NCBI RefSeq assembly: GCF_009695935.1
Contig: NZ_VUMY01000004.1
Span: forward strand, 89,164-153,163
Reading direction: 5' to 3'
DNA: 64,000 bases
From: Mobiluncus porci
GTDB taxonomy: Bacteria; Actinomycetota; Actinomycetes; Actinomycetales; Actinomycetaceae
In this document: positions 54,493-63,872 of the stretch, piece by piece
Numbering within the stretch: the first letter of the stretch is position 1
Layout: every line of letters begins with the position of its first letter
Made by a program: the position numbers and the translations under genes
Notes under the pieces: generated by a model
Databases searched by the model: none
Seen by the model: only the letters and a program-made list of their open reading frames with translations
Told to the model about the DNA's origin: nothing

Positions 54493-55131
54493 ATGGAAAA
54501 GTTTGTAACACATACAGGAGTCGGGGTGCCGCTTCGCGTCACCAACGTCGACACCGACCAAATCATCCCCGCAGTCTACCTGAAGCGCGTCACCAAGACC
54601 GGCTTCGAAGACGCGCTGTTCGCTGCGTGGCGGACCGACCCTTCGTTTGTCCTGAACCAAGACGCCTACCGGTCTGGCACCGTGCTCGTTGCTGGAAAAG
54701 ACTTCGGGACCGGGTCTTCGCGTGAGCACGCGGTGTGGGCGCTGCGCGACTACGGTTTCAAGGTGGTGCTCTCCCCGAAGTTTGCCGACATTTTCCGCGG
54801 CAACGCCGGAAAGCAAGGGCTTGTCGCCGGGGTCATCTCCCAGGAGGACTGTGACCGTCTGTGGGAGGTTCTGGAGGGCGCGCCTGGAACCGAGGTCACG
54901 GTCGATCTCGAAAACCGCACGGCGACCGCGGGCGATTTCACCTGCAGCTTCGAGATTGACGACTACACGCGCTGGCGCTTGATGGAAGGGCTTGACGATA
55001 TCTCGCTCACTTTGCGCGACGAAGACGCGATTGCCGCCTACGAGGCAAAACGCCCGTCCTTCAAGCCGAAGACCTTACCAGCGAAACACCTCCCGGACGA
55101 GCCCGTCGTCTCGGCCCGCCCGGTCGCATAA
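54493..55131 (+). CDS. leuD: 3-isopropylmalate dehydratase small subunit
   Basis: Small subunit of isopropylmalate isomerase, 212 residues. [37 protein letters not shown] and [15 protein letters not shown] are the LeuD signatures. GAAGGAAGAG lies in front of the ATG. It forms an operon with leuC and should be controlled by the divergent IclR-type regulator. Confidence 0.96.
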   Translation: MEKFVTHTGVGVPLRVTNVDTDQIIPAVYLKRVTKTGFEDALFAAWRTDPSFVLNQDAYRSGTVLVAGKDFGTGSSREHAVWALRDYGFKVVLSPKFADIFRGNAGKQGLVAGVISQEDCDRLWEVLEGAPGTEVTVDLENRTATAGDFTCSFEIDDYTRWRLMEGLDDISLTLRDEDAIAAYEAKRPSFKPKTLPAKHLPDEPVVSARPVA

Positions 55132-55281
55132 CCCTCAGTTCTCTTCTCGGTGGCGTTTTGCTTCGTTTTCTGGTCGGGCTCTTCGTTGGCTTGGTCGCGG
55201 AGCACTCGACTTGTTCACGCTGCCGGTTCGGGCTTGCGTCGCGCGGGAGGGGCTCTTGCAGCTAGCGAGGGAGTTTTTATT

Positions 55282-55373
55282 AGGTGCTTCGCGGACGACG
55301 GCTAATTGCCGTCGTTTGATCCGCTCCGCCAGTTACGCGGTGGCTCACTCGCGCTCCGCGCGATGCCACCGCG
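55282..55373 (-). repeat. Family C repeat, inverted copy
   Basis: CGCGGTGGC/GCCACCGCG (55336-55344/55365-55373) and ACGACGGC/GCCGTCGT (55295-55302/55308-55315), separated by the CGCTCCGCCAGTTA that is the reverse complement of the hemW spacer, and ended by GGTGCTTCGCGG. Confidence 0.78.
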
Positions 55374-55428
55374 CCCACATTGTGTCGGCCTCACTGCGTT
55401 CGCCGCCACAATAGGGCCCTTTCTCAAA

Positions 55429-55505
55429 CGGTGCTTCGCCGGAAACGCTTTCGCGTTTCTTATTCGGCTCCGCCGTTTTACGCGGCGGCTCGTGTTGCCG
55501 CCGCG
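55429..55505 (-). repeat. Family C repeat, second inverted copy
   Basis: CGCGGCGGC/GCCGCCGCG (55481-55489/55497-55505) and GAAACGC/GCGTTTC (55442-55448/55453-55459), with GGCTCCGCCGTTTTA between and GGTGCTTCGCCGG at the end. Both stems differ in sequence from the copy above, yet both pair. Confidence 0.75.
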
Positions 55506-55863
55506 CCCCGCTGCTGCGAGCCCTCCCGAACGCGCCGCGTCGCCCTTGTGGTTACGTTACGTTGGGTAACCGAACGGGTAGCCGGGTTCCAGCGCGCCGG
55601 TTACGTAACGTGACCGAAACAGTAATGTCGCCTATGCGGTCAGCTTACGTAACGTGACAGCTCAGTAGGGCTCGAGGAGCGGTTACGCGAAACCCGCAGC
55701 GGGACTGAGGAGTGAGAACCTGCTACGAAGTAGCGGGTTCGAGGGGAAACCTCCCCTTCCGTCCCGCTAGGGTTCGCGTCCGCTCCGAAGAGCCCGACCA
55801 GAAGAAGAAACAGCGACTGAGAAGCGTGCTGAGACCAGCAGGGAAAAGAGCGCGACGCGGGCG

Positions 55864-57669
55864 CTATTCTCCGGTCCAAAGCGGGATGGTTCGCCCGGGG
55901 ATGGCTTCGATGAGATCGCGGGTGTAGGCCTCGCGGGGATTGTCGAAAATGTCATCGACCGTACCGGTTTCGACCACGCGTCCCGACTGCATGACGACAA
56001 TCTCGTCAGCCATCTGGCGCACCACCGCCAAATCGTGGGTGATGAAAAGATACGTCAGGTGCGAAGAATGCTGAATCTCCGCAAGCAACTGCAGGATCTG
56101 CTCCTGCACCAAAACGTCCAAAGCAGAAACCGCCTCGTCCAAGACGATAATCTCCGGCTTCAATGCTAAGGCGCGGGCAATCGCGACGCGCTGCCTTTGC
56201 CCACCCGAAAGCTCCCCGGGATAGCGCCGCATCGCCGAGCGCGGGAGCGCCACCGCGTCCAAAAGGCTCGCCACCCGCTCCTCGCGTTCCTTGCGGCTCC
56301 CGATGTGGTGAACCAGCAAAGGCTCCTCGATACAGCGATAAACCGAAAACATCGGATCGAGAGAACCATAGGGGTTTTGGAAGACGACCTGGAGTTTCGC
56401 GCGCATATCGAACAGTTCGCGCTTGTTCAAAGTCGAGAGGTCCGTGCCCTGATAGAAAACTTTGCCCTCGGTTGGATCAATCAGGTTCAAAATTATGTTA
56501 GCCACTGTTGACTTCCCCGAACCTGACTCACCCACCAAAGCCAAGGTCGTTCCGCGACGCAAGGTGAAAGACACGTCATCAACGGCCTTGAGTTTCTTCG
56601 CGTCGCCTTTCGCCCCGCGAACATCGAAAATCTTCGTCAAATGCGAGGCCCGAATAATCTCCTCGTATTCATCCGGATCAGCCATCCCGTGAGTGAGGAG
56701 CTCATCGGAGGTCTCCCCGCGATCCAGAGCGGCCTGAATCCGGTGAGACGCCAGAGACGGCGCGGCCGCGACCAGGCGCTGGGTGTAAGGATGCTTGGGT
56801 TGTTTCAAAATGTCCAAGGCCGGACCGGACTCAACAACCCGCCCGCGGTGCATCACCACCAGGTGCGAGGCGCGTTCAGCGGCGAGCCCCAAGTCGTGGG
56901 TGATAAACAGCACCGAGGTATCCGATTTTTCGGTCAAATTGTTCAAGTGGTCCAGGATACGACGCTGGACGGTCACGTCGAGGGCGGAGGTCGGCTCGTC
57001 AGCAATCAGCAGCTTCGGTTCTCCCGCGAAACCCATCGCGATCAAGGCCCGCTGGCGCATCCCGCCGGAAAACTCGTGGGGGTACTGTTTCGCGCGCCGC
57101 GCCGCATCGGGAAGCCCCGCTTCCTCCAGCAACTCCACGACCCGCTCTTTTTCGCGTCCCTTAGCGAGGTTATTCGCGGTCAAAGCCTCTTTGACCTGGA
57201 ACCCGATCTTCCACACGGGGTTCAGGTTCGACATCGGATCTTGGGGAACCATCCCGATGTGGGAGCCACGCAACTCCACGTATTGCTTCTTGGACAACTC
57301 GGTGATGTCGTGGCCCTGGAACAGAATCCTGCCCCCGACGACCTTACCGGTTCCGGGCAGGAGCCCGATTACAGCGGCGGCCGCGGTGGATTTACCGGAG
57401 CCGGACTCGCCCACAATGGCGATGGTCTGGCCGGGATAGACCGTGAAGTTCGCCTTGCGAACTGCGGGAACCATGCCCGTGGAGGACCTAAAGGCGACCT
57501 CGAGGTCAACAACTTCCAAAACCGGCATGGTGGTGCCGTTTTTTGCCGCCTGGTAGGACACGGAGCGGAGAATCAACTCATCGCCGGTGGCTTCCATTTC
57601 AGCAACGGTTGCCGGCGTATTGATGGAAAGTTCCTCGGTTTCTCGCTCTTGCGAAGTCGGATTACTCAC
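55864..57669 (-). CDS. Oligopeptide ABC transporter, fused ATPases (OppD-OppF type)
   Basis: A 601-residue protein joining two ABC ATPase domains that would energise peptide uptake. Domain 1: Walker A GESGSGKST, ABC signature LSGGMRQR, Walker B LLIADEPTSALD. Domain 2: LVGESGSGKST, LSGGQRQRVAIARAL, IIVLDEAVSALD; each has the oligopeptide-type C-terminal extension. Fusion of OppD and OppF is common in actinobacteria. The ATG overlaps the oppC stop by four bases. The gene is last in the oppA-B-C-DF order. Confidence 0.94.
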   Translation of the reverse strand: MSNPTSQERETEELSINTPATVAEMEATGDELILRSVSYQAAKNGTTMPVLEVVDLEVAFRSSTGMVPAVRKANFTVYPGQTIAIVGESGSGKSTAAAAVIGLLPGTGKVVGGRILFQGHDITELSKKQYVELRGSHIGMVPQDPMSNLNPVWKIGFQVKEALTANNLAKGREKERVVELLEEAGLPDAARRAKQYPHEFSGGMRQRALIAMGFAGEPKLLIADEPTSALDVTVQRRILDHLNNLTEKSDTSVLFITHDLGLAAERASHLVVMHRGRVVESGPALDILKQPKHPYTQRLVAAAPSLASHRIQAALDRGETSDELLTHGMADPDEYEEIIRASHLTKIFDVRGAKGDAKKLKAVDDVSFTLRRGTTLALVGESGSGKSTVANIILNLIDPTEGKVFYQGTDLSTLNKRELFDMRAKLQVVFQNPYGSLDPMFSVYRCIEEPLLVHHIGSRKEREERVASLLDAVALPRSAMRRYPGELSGGQRQRVAIARALALKPEIIVLDEAVSALDVLVQEQILQLLAEIQHSSHLTYLFITHDLAVVRQMADEIVVMQSGRVVETGTVDDIFDNPREAYTRDLIEAIPGRTIPLWTGE

Positions 57670-58625
57670 TTCTTCCTCGCTTTCGGATCGAGCGCGTCGC
57701 GAACCACGTCACCCATCATGATGAAACTCAAGACGGTCATCGCCAACGCGCCTGCCGGATAGAACAGCACCTGGGGTGCTTGACGCAGAGCAGTTTGGGC
57801 TCGAGAAATATCCCCGCCCCAGCTCACCACATCGGAGGGAAGCCCCACCCCGAGGAAGGACAGGGTCGCTTCCGAAACGATGAAGGTGCCGAGAGCCACG
57901 GTGGCGTAGACAATCATCGGGGCGGTGGCGTTGGGGATAATGTGGCGCAGAATAATGCGCAGCTTGCTTTCGCCCAGCGCCCGAGACGCTGTAATAAACT
58001 CTTCGTTCTTCGTCTGCATAACCGCGCCGCGGGTGATGCGCGCGATTTGGGGCCACCCGAAGACTGCCAACACGATGACAACTGTGAAGATGGTGCGGTT
58101 TTCGCGGAACATCTGCATGACCACAATCGCGGCCAACAAGAAAGGCACCGCGAAGATAATGTCGGTGATGCGGGAGAGAATCGAGTCGAGGATTCCCCCG
58201 AAGAAACCGGCCAAAGTTCCGAAAACAGCGCCGATGAGAACCACGACTGCGGTGGTTAGAATCCCGACGATAACCGAGGCTCGGGCTCCGTAAACGGTTC
58301 GGGCAAAAATATCGCAACCCTGCCGGTCATAGCCGAAGGGGTGACCGGCGCTCGGAGGCGCATAGGAGTTGGACAGTTCACAGAAGTTCGGGTCAATCCG
58401 CGTGAACAACTGCGGGAAAGCGGCCATGATGACGGCGAAGAGAATGATCGCTGCCGCGACCCAGAACAGGACGCGCTTGCGCAAATACTTCCAGGCCTCT
58501 CCCCAGACTGAGGAGGGCGCGGAGTCATCGGCTACCGCGTCGACGGCGCCGAGACCGGTCTCATCAATCTCGGAAACATAGTGAGTCTGTCCGGGTCGGT
58601 GGGGTTGTTCCAAAATCTCGCTCAT
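57666..58625 (-). CDS. oppC: Oligopeptide ABC transporter permease (OppC/DppC type)
   Basis: A 319-residue permease with an N-terminal cytoplasmic stretch, a first helix (VLFWVAAAIILFAVIMAAF), the OppC-specific exported loop (HPFGYDRQGCDIFARTVYG) and the inner-membrane permease core with the EAA-like loop (ASRALGESKLRIILRHIIPN). It follows oppB by 12 bases and overlaps the ATPase gene. AGGAGG-like GGAGGGGAAAT precedes it. Confidence 0.93.
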   Translation of the reverse strand: MSEILEQPHRPGQTHYVSEIDETGLGAVDAVADDSAPSSVWGEAWKYLRKRVLFWVAAAIILFAVIMAAFPQLFTRIDPNFCELSNSYAPPSAGHPFGYDRQGCDIFARTVYGARASVIVGILTTAVVVLIGAVFGTLAGFFGGILDSILSRITDIIFAVPFLLAAIVVMQMFRENRTIFTVVIVLAVFGWPQIARITRGAVMQTKNEEFITASRALGESKLRIILRHIIPNATAPMIVYATVALGTFIVSEATLSFLGVGLPSDVVSWGGDISRAQTALRQAPQVLFYPAGALAMTVLSFIMMGDVVRDALDPKARKK

Positions 58626-58637
58626 ATTTCCCCTCCT

Positions 58638-59564
58638 TTACTCGTATCGAATCCGCGGGTCAAGAGCCGCATAGAGCAAATCCACCAAGAGATTCGCAAC
58701 AATATAGACGAGCACGAGAACGGTCGTGAAAGAAACCACGGTGGCCGGCTCGCCCTTGACGATGGCTTGGTAGATGTTGCCGCCGACCCCGTTGATGGCG
58801 AAAATCCCCTCGGTCACAATCGCGCCACCCATGAGCGCTCCGAGATCCGCGCCGAGGAAGGTCGCCACCGGAATCAGGGAATTCCTAAGGATATGCACCC
58901 TGATGACGCGCCGAGGCGTGAGCCCCTTGGCGAGGGCAGTGCGGACGTGGTCAGCCGAAGCCGTTTCGGAAACCGACTGGCGGGTCAGGCGCAACACGTA
59001 GGCGAAAGACACCGCGCCCAGCACGATTGCTGGCATCAATAGCCCCTGGAATGTCTCGTTCGACCCCACCGTCGTCGGCAGCCACCCGAGTTTCACCCCG
59101 ATGATGAACTGCATCACGAAGCCGATGACGAAGGTTGGTACGGCGATAACAAAGAGGGAAACCAACAAGACGGTGGCATCAAATGCGCCGCCGCGGCGCA
59201 GGCCGGCAATGGTTCCAAAGGTAATCCCGAAGATGGCCTCGAAAGCCAGGGCCATCAGCGCGAGCTTGATGGTGACCGGAAAAGCCGAAGCCATTACTTC
59301 GGTGACTTCGCGACCGGAAAATGTCAGGCCAAAGTCGAAGGTCAAGATTCCTTTGAGATAAAGCAAATATTGAATCAAGAACGGCTGGTCGAGGTGGTAC
59401 TTGGCGCGCAAGGCGGCAGCGGCAGCCGGAGAAAGGCCACGGTCTCCGCCCAAGGCTTGAATCGGATCGCCGGGCATCAAGAAAACCAGCGCATAAATCA
59501 GCAAGGTCGCACCAATGAGTACCGGAATTATTTGGAGGAGTCTGCGTCCGATGTAACGCAACAT
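58638..59564 (-). CDS. oppB: Oligopeptide ABC transporter permease (OppB/DppB type)
   Basis: A 308-residue permease. MLRYIGRRLLQIIPVLIGAT begins the first helix, and LMPGDPIQALGGDRG, DFGLTFSGREVTEVM and the EAA loop TALAKGLTPRRVIRVHILRN are typical of OppB. The ATG at 59564 follows AAGGAGGCAGGA; an upstream start would precede this site. The oppA-oppB gap carries a terminator-like hairpin. Confidence 0.93.
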   Translation of the reverse strand: MLRYIGRRLLQIIPVLIGATLLIYALVFLMPGDPIQALGGDRGLSPAAAAALRAKYHLDQPFLIQYLLYLKGILTFDFGLTFSGREVTEVMASAFPVTIKLALMALAFEAIFGITFGTIAGLRRGGAFDATVLLVSLFVIAVPTFVIGFVMQFIIGVKLGWLPTTVGSNETFQGLLMPAIVLGAVSFAYVLRLTRQSVSETASADHVRTALAKGLTPRRVIRVHILRNSLIPVATFLGADLGALMGGAIVTEGIFAINGVGGNIYQAIVKGEPATVVSFTTVLVLVYIVANLLVDLLYAALDPRIRYE

Positions 59565-59632
59565 TCCTGCCTCCTTAAAATAAACGGTATTGACCAAGCT
59601 ATCTTACTTGGTAAAACGGGCGTAAAACAAAA

Positions 59633-59664
59633 TTCGTGGCTCAGGTAAAAACCTGAGCCACGAA
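59633..59664 (-). terminator. Hairpin between oppA and oppB, partial terminator
   Basis: Perfect 14-bp arms (59633-59646 and 59651-59664, TTCGTGGCTCAGGT type) around four bases. On the minus strand it is followed by TTTTGTTTT. It is placed after oppA and before oppB, as in operons where the binding protein is made in excess of the permease. Confidence 0.75.
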
Positions 59665-59691
59665 GTATGCAGTTAGACGCTAAGTCAGCGC

Positions 59692-61356
59692 CTACTTGGT
59701 GATCTGGTAGAGCAGAGCCTTAGAGTTCCACCCGAAGACCACATTGTTGACGCCTTCGCCGTAGCCGCCGTTAACGTTGGAGTACCACAGCGGGATCGAC
59801 GGCAAATCCTTCAATAGGACTTCTTGAGCCTGGTCGTAGATCTTGAAGGCTTCGGTCTGATCCGAGGTGTTCAAGGCCTTCTTCAACAGGGCATCAAAGT
59901 CAGTGTTGGAGTAGTCACCATCGTTAGAGGAGGCGTTCGTGCCGTAGAGCGGTCCAAGGAAGTTGAAAGGAGACGGGTAGTCTGCCTGCCAACCGGTGCG
60001 GAACGCGGTCTTGATGGTGCGGTTGGTGACCTCGGAGCGCAGCGACTTGAAGTCCGGGTAAGGGTTACCCTTGGCGTCAATTCCGAGGGTGTTCTTGATG
60101 GAGTTCGTGGTCGCGTCCACCCAAGCCTGGTGGCCGCCATCGGAGTTGTAAGCGATCTCGAAAGTACCGCTCCACGGCTGGATAGCGTCGGCCTTTGCCC
60201 ACAGTTCCTTAGCTTTTGCAGCATCGTACTTCAAGACTTCCTTGCCCTCCAGATTCTCGTTGTGACCAGGGATAACCGGAGCGATGAAGTCAGAAGCCGG
60301 AGTGCGGGTGCCCTGGAAGATCGTGTCACAGATTTCCTGGCGGTTGACGGCGTAAGACAGAGCCTGCTTACGCAACAGGCCCGCTTCACCCTTGAAACGC
60401 TCGTCATTCGCCGGAATGGTGAAGGACTGGAAGATCGCGGAAGGCTGGTTCACTGCACGATCGCCGAGCTCATCTTCATAGGTTCCGAAAGCCGAATCCG
60501 GAACGGCATCCAACACGTCGAGGTTATTACCCAACAGGTCGTTGTAGGCCGCGTCCTGAGTCTTGTAGAACTTCATGGTCACGCCGCCGTTCTTCGGCTC
60601 GCGGTCACCTTTGTAGTCCGGGTTGGGGACGAGCTCAATCTGGACGTTGTGTTGCCAGGAGCCTTCCTTCACGAGGTAGGGGCCGTTGGTGATGGGGGCT
60701 TCGCCGTAGGCAGCCACCTTTTCCGGATCCCCAATACCGGCTTCCGGCAGTGGGTAGTAAGCCGAGTAGCCGAGACGCAACGGGAAGTCGGACTCCGGCT
60801 GGGCGAGCTTCACGGTGAAGGTCTTGTCATCAACCACCGCCAGGCCGCTCATATCGGTCTTGCCGATACGTTCCTTTTCGGGAAGGGATTTGTTTTCCGC
60901 GTTGGCAGCGGCTTCATCGTAGGCCGCCTTGTATCCGTCGATGCTTTCGAAGAAGTAGGCGTTCTTCATGTTGTGCTTCACGGACTGGTTCCAGGCATCA
61001 ACAAAGGACTTCGCCGTGACGGGGGTTCCATCGGAGAACTTGGAGTCTCCCTTCAACTTGATGGTCCAGTTCTGGTTGTCATCGGAGGTGATGGATTCGG
61101 CCAACTCCATCTGGGGGTTGCCGTCCTTGTCGTAGTACTCGAGACCAGCAAAGATGTGGTCGAGAATGAGTCCGCCACCGACTTCGTTAGTGTTTGCCGG
61201 AACCAGCGGGCTTTCGGGTTCGGTGTTGTTGACCGTGATAATGGCATCGGTCTTGTCGCCGGCGGCTTTCTTCTCACCGGCATCGCCAGCGCAGGCGGTC
61301 AGGGTCAAAGCTAAGGCAGCAGAAGCGGCGATAGCAGATAGGAATCGTTTCTTCAC
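59692..61356 (-). CDS. oppA: Oligopeptide-binding lipoprotein (OppA/DppA type, SBP family 5)
   Basis: Substrate-binding lipoprotein of the peptide transporter, about 554 residues. Signal VKKRFLSAIAASAALALTL ends in a lipobox LTAC. The family 5 core shows LAESITSDDNQNWTIKLKGD, KFSDGTPVTAKSFVDAWN, and YNSDGGHQAWVDA. The GTG at 61356 is chosen because TTGGAGGA lies seven bases before it; a longer TTG start would overlap that site. Promoter sequences lie in the gap to murA but I do not assign one. Confidence 0.94.
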   Translation of the reverse strand: MKKRFLSAIAASAALALTLTACAGDAGEKKAAGDKTDAIITVNNTEPESPLVPANTNEVGGGLILDHIFAGLEYYDKDGNPQMELAESITSDDNQNWTIKLKGDSKFSDGTPVTAKSFVDAWNQSVKHNMKNAYFFESIDGYKAAYDEAAANAENKSLPEKERIGKTDMSGLAVVDDKTFTVKLAQPESDFPLRLGYSAYYPLPEAGIGDPEKVAAYGEAPITNGPYLVKEGSWQHNVQIELVPNPDYKGDREPKNGGVTMKFYKTQDAAYNDLLGNNLDVLDAVPDSAFGTYEDELGDRAVNQPSAIFQSFTIPANDERFKGEAGLLRKQALSYAVNRQEICDTIFQGTRTPASDFIAPVIPGHNENLEGKEVLKYDAAKAKELWAKADAIQPWSGTFEIAYNSDGGHQAWVDATTNSIKNTLGIDAKGNPYPDFKSLRSEVTNRTIKTAFRTGWQADYPSPFNFLGPLYGTNASSNDGDYSNTDFDALLKKALNTSDQTEAFKIYDQAQEVLLKDLPSIPLWYSNVNGGYGEGVNNVVFGWNSKALLYQITK

Positions 61357-61499
61357 GAGGTTATCCTCCAAAGTTATTTTGATGGCGTTGATGCCTTACC
61401 TTAGGCCTCGTCGCCGACTTTGAGCCACTTTTGTGGTTGGTCTCAGTTTAAGGGAAAACTTAGATTTAACAAATCACCGGCTGGCGAGGGCTGAGCGGT

Positions 61500-61562
61500 T
61501 GGGGACGGTCACGTCTCTGCGTAGACCAAGTCGGAGCAAGGCGGAACCATCCCCAGAAATGC
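61500..61562. repeat. Family D-like intergenic repeat
   Basis: GGGGACGGT opens and ACCATCCCC closes an imperfect pair, with GCGTAGACC occurring twice (about 61519 and 61563). It lies between the divergent oppA and murA genes. Confidence 0.45.
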
Positions 61563-61609
61563 GTAGACCGGTTCGGCGTGGCGATACTCGGGGTGGTGTC
61601 TGAAACTCG

Positions 61610-61659
61610 AGAGAATTTGGGCATCACTGCCATATATGGCAGTCATAGCCAATATCTCC
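61610..61659. repeat. Palindrome upstream of murA
   Basis: ACTGCCATATATGGCAGT (61626-61643) is a perfect 18-base palindrome; about 16 further bases on each side are roughly complementary (TTGGGCATC against ATAGCCAA). It might be an operator or a small element. TTGACA follows at 61669-61674 but no -10 box sits at a suitable distance. Confidence 0.5.
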
Positions 61660-61739
61660 TGGGTTCCGTTGACAGCTCCGGGTATAAAAGTGCTCAAGGC
61701 GATAAAATAAGACAACTATCTTTAACGAAAGGCGGACGG

Positions 61740-63056
61740 ATGTCGGTTTTGCGAGTGAATGGCGGGAGGCCGTTGCACGGAGAAATCACGGTTCGGGGCG
61801 CGAAAAACCTTGTTCCGAAAGCGATGGTGGCCTCGCTGCTTTCCGCCGAGACGTCTCAGCTCGCCTCGGTTCCAGACATTCGCGACGTAGAAGTCGTGAC
61901 GAAACTGTTGAATCTCCACGGGGTAGAGGTTGACTTCAACAAGTCGGTAGGGGTTTTGACTCTGCGTCCGGCTGAGGTTCACGCCGCCTCGGTTGAAGAA
62001 GTCGACCAACACGCCGGCTCTTCTCGGATCCCGATTCTGCTTTGTGGGCCCTTGTTGCACCGGCTCGGGAAAGCCGTCATCCCGAATCTTGGGGGCTGCG
62101 ATATTGGGGGGCGCCCCATCGACTTCCACATTGCCACCTTGCGGAAATTCGGAGCGGAAGTCGAGAAACTGCCCCACGGAATAGAGCTTCGCGCCCCAAA
62201 CGGGCTCGAAGGAACCAAGGTGGAGTTGCCCTATCCTTCGGTCGGGGCGACCGAACAGACTTTGTTGACAGCAGTGAGAGCCCGCGGGATTACCGAGCTT
62301 CGCGGGGCCGCGGTAGAGCCGGAAATCATGGATTTGGTGGCGGTCCTCCAAAAGATGGGCGCGATTATCTCCGTCGACACCGACCGCGTCATCCGCGTCG
62401 AAGGAGTCGAGGAGCTGCGCGGATTCAACCATGTGGCTTTGCCCGATCGAATCGAGGCCGCGTCTTGGGCCTCGGCGGCGCTCGCGACCGGCGGGGATAT
62501 CACTGTGCGGGGCGCGCGCCAGGCCGACATGATGACTTTCTTGAACGTATTCCGTAAGGTCGGCGGGGATTTTGACATTACCGAGGACGCGATTAGGTTC
62601 CGGCGGGGTAGCGACGGGGATTTGCGTTCTATTGTTTTGGAAACCAATGTTCACCCCGGTTTTATGACCGACTGGCAACAGCCCCTGGTCGTGGCTTTGA
62701 CCCAAGCTGAAGGCTTGTCGATTGTTCACGAGACAGTTTATGAGAACCGTTTCGGCTTCACCGAGGCTCTGCGGCGGATGGGGGCGAAGATTCAGGTCTA
62801 CCGCGAATGTCTGGGCGGCTTGCAATGCCGTTTCGGGGCGAGAAACTTCTACCACTCCGCGGTGATCTCGGGTCCAACCCCCTTGACCGGCGCAGATATC
62901 GACGTGCCGGACTTGCGCGGCGGATTCTCCCACGTGGTGGCGGCTTTGGCGGCCTCCGGCGTGTCCCATGTTTCGGGGGTGGACATTATTAATCGCGGCT
63001 ACGAGAACTTCATGGAAAAACTCGTGGCCTTGGACGCGGATGTGGAGTTGCAATGA
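61740..63056 (+). CDS. murA: UDP-N-acetylglucosamine 1-carboxyvinyltransferase
   Basis: First committed enzyme of peptidoglycan precursor synthesis, the fosfomycin target. The 438-residue protein has GAKNLVPKAMVASLL, the phosphoenolpyruvate/fosfomycin cysteine in LGGCDIGGRPIDFH, LETNVHPGFMTDWQQPLV, ETVYENRFGF and AAASGV-like C-terminal sequence. Length and motifs are normal. The ATG at 61740 follows AAAGGCGGACGG. An upstream start 54 codons earlier has no family support. It overlaps plsC by four bases. Confidence 0.96.
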   Translation: MSVLRVNGGRPLHGEITVRGAKNLVPKAMVASLLSAETSQLASVPDIRDVEVVTKLLNLHGVEVDFNKSVGVLTLRPAEVHAASVEEVDQHAGSSRIPILLCGPLLHRLGKAVIPNLGGCDIGGRPIDFHIATLRKFGAEVEKLPHGIELRAPNGLEGTKVELPYPSVGATEQTLLTAVRARGITELRGAAVEPEIMDLVAVLQKMGAIISVDTDRVIRVEGVEELRGFNHVALPDRIEAASWASAALATGGDITVRGARQADMMTFLNVFRKVGGDFDITEDAIRFRRGSDGDLRSIVLETNVHPGFMTDWQQPLVVALTQAEGLSIVHETVYENRFGFTEALRRMGAKIQVYRECLGGLQCRFGARNFYHSAVISGPTPLTGADIDVPDLRGGFSHVVAALAASGVSHVSGVDIINRGYENFMEKLVALDADVELQ

Positions 63057-63868
63057 GCCAGAGCCGAGATGCCACCAGCGAAGAAGAAATCAGAACTGCG
63101 ATTGACCAATTTTCGAAGCCTTTTCGGAAAAACCGCGCGGGACGTCCCGCCCTCGGATTTGCCTATGCCTTTGCGGCGGCGCCAGTACGGCTCTTGTTGA
63201 TCCTCTTGATGAAACGTCGCTATCTTGGAGCGGAAAACCTGCCGGTTGAGGGGTTCATTGCCGCTGCAAACCACGTCACTGAGCTCGACTCGACGACCTT
63301 CGGGCACTTTTTGTTAGCCAACAAGGTGTCGGTGCGGATCATGATTAAAGAGTCGATGATGCACTGGCCGGTTATCGGGTTTTTCGCTAAACGCTCCCGG
63401 ATGATTCCGGTGTTTCGCTCTTCGTCGCATGCCGCGGATTCGTTGGCGGCGGCTAAGGCGGCTTTACGCGTGGGGGAGTGCGTCGGGATTTTTCCCGAAG
63501 GAACCTTGACCCGCGACCCACAGTTATGGCCGATGAAGGGGCACACCGGCGCGGCGCGCCTCGCCCTGGAGACGCGGGTTCCGGTCGTTCCGATTGCTCA
63601 GTGGGGGGCGCACCGGACTTTGGAGCCTTACGGGAAACTGCACTGGCCCCCGCGTGGGCTCGTTCAGGTGCGTGCCGGAGCGCCCGTGGACTTGGCGGAT
63701 TTGTATGGGCGTCAAGATGACCACGAGGCCGTGGAGGAAGCGACCGCGCGGATCATGCGGGCGATAACGGATTTGTTGGCAACGCTGCGGCCCGGGGAAA
63801 CCCCACCCGCGCCGGACAAGATTTGGGACATGAAACGCGACGGCGACCGCTATCACCGCGGGAAGTGA
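63053..63868 (+). CDS. plsC: 1-acyl-sn-glycerol-3-phosphate acyltransferase (PlsC family)
   Basis: A 271-residue membrane-associated acyltransferase of phospholipid synthesis. The HX4D catalytic motif is in NHVTELDST, and GIFPEGTLTRDP is the substrate-phosphate motif. A hydrophobic N-terminal stretch (FAYAFAAAPVRLLLILLM) would attach it to the membrane. It begins inside the murA stop (ATGA), an arrangement known from actinobacteria. Confidence 0.92.
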   Translation: MSQSRDATSEEEIRTAIDQFSKPFRKNRAGRPALGFAYAFAAAPVRLLLILLMKRRYLGAENLPVEGFIAAANHVTELDSTTFGHFLLANKVSVRIMIKESMMHWPVIGFFAKRSRMIPVFRSSSHAADSLAAAKAALRVGECVGIFPEGTLTRDPQLWPMKGHTGAARLALETRVPVVPIAQWGAHRTLEPYGKLHWPPRGLVQVRAGAPVDLADLYGRQDDHEAVEEATARIMRAITDLLATLRPGETPPAPDKIWDMKRDGDRYHRGK

Positions 63869-63872
63869 GTCG

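Larger units (their letters stand above)
55132..55863. other. Gene-free, repeat-dense 730-bp region
   Basis: No convincing gene. It holds two inverted copies of family C (next entries), TTACGTAACGTGAC in direct repeat at 55601-55614 and 55645-55658, a related GTTACGTTGGGTAAC at 55556-55570, and an AGCGGGAC/GTCCCGCT pair around 55695-55770. Short ORFs here are low-complexity readings of these repeats. Confidence 0.65.
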
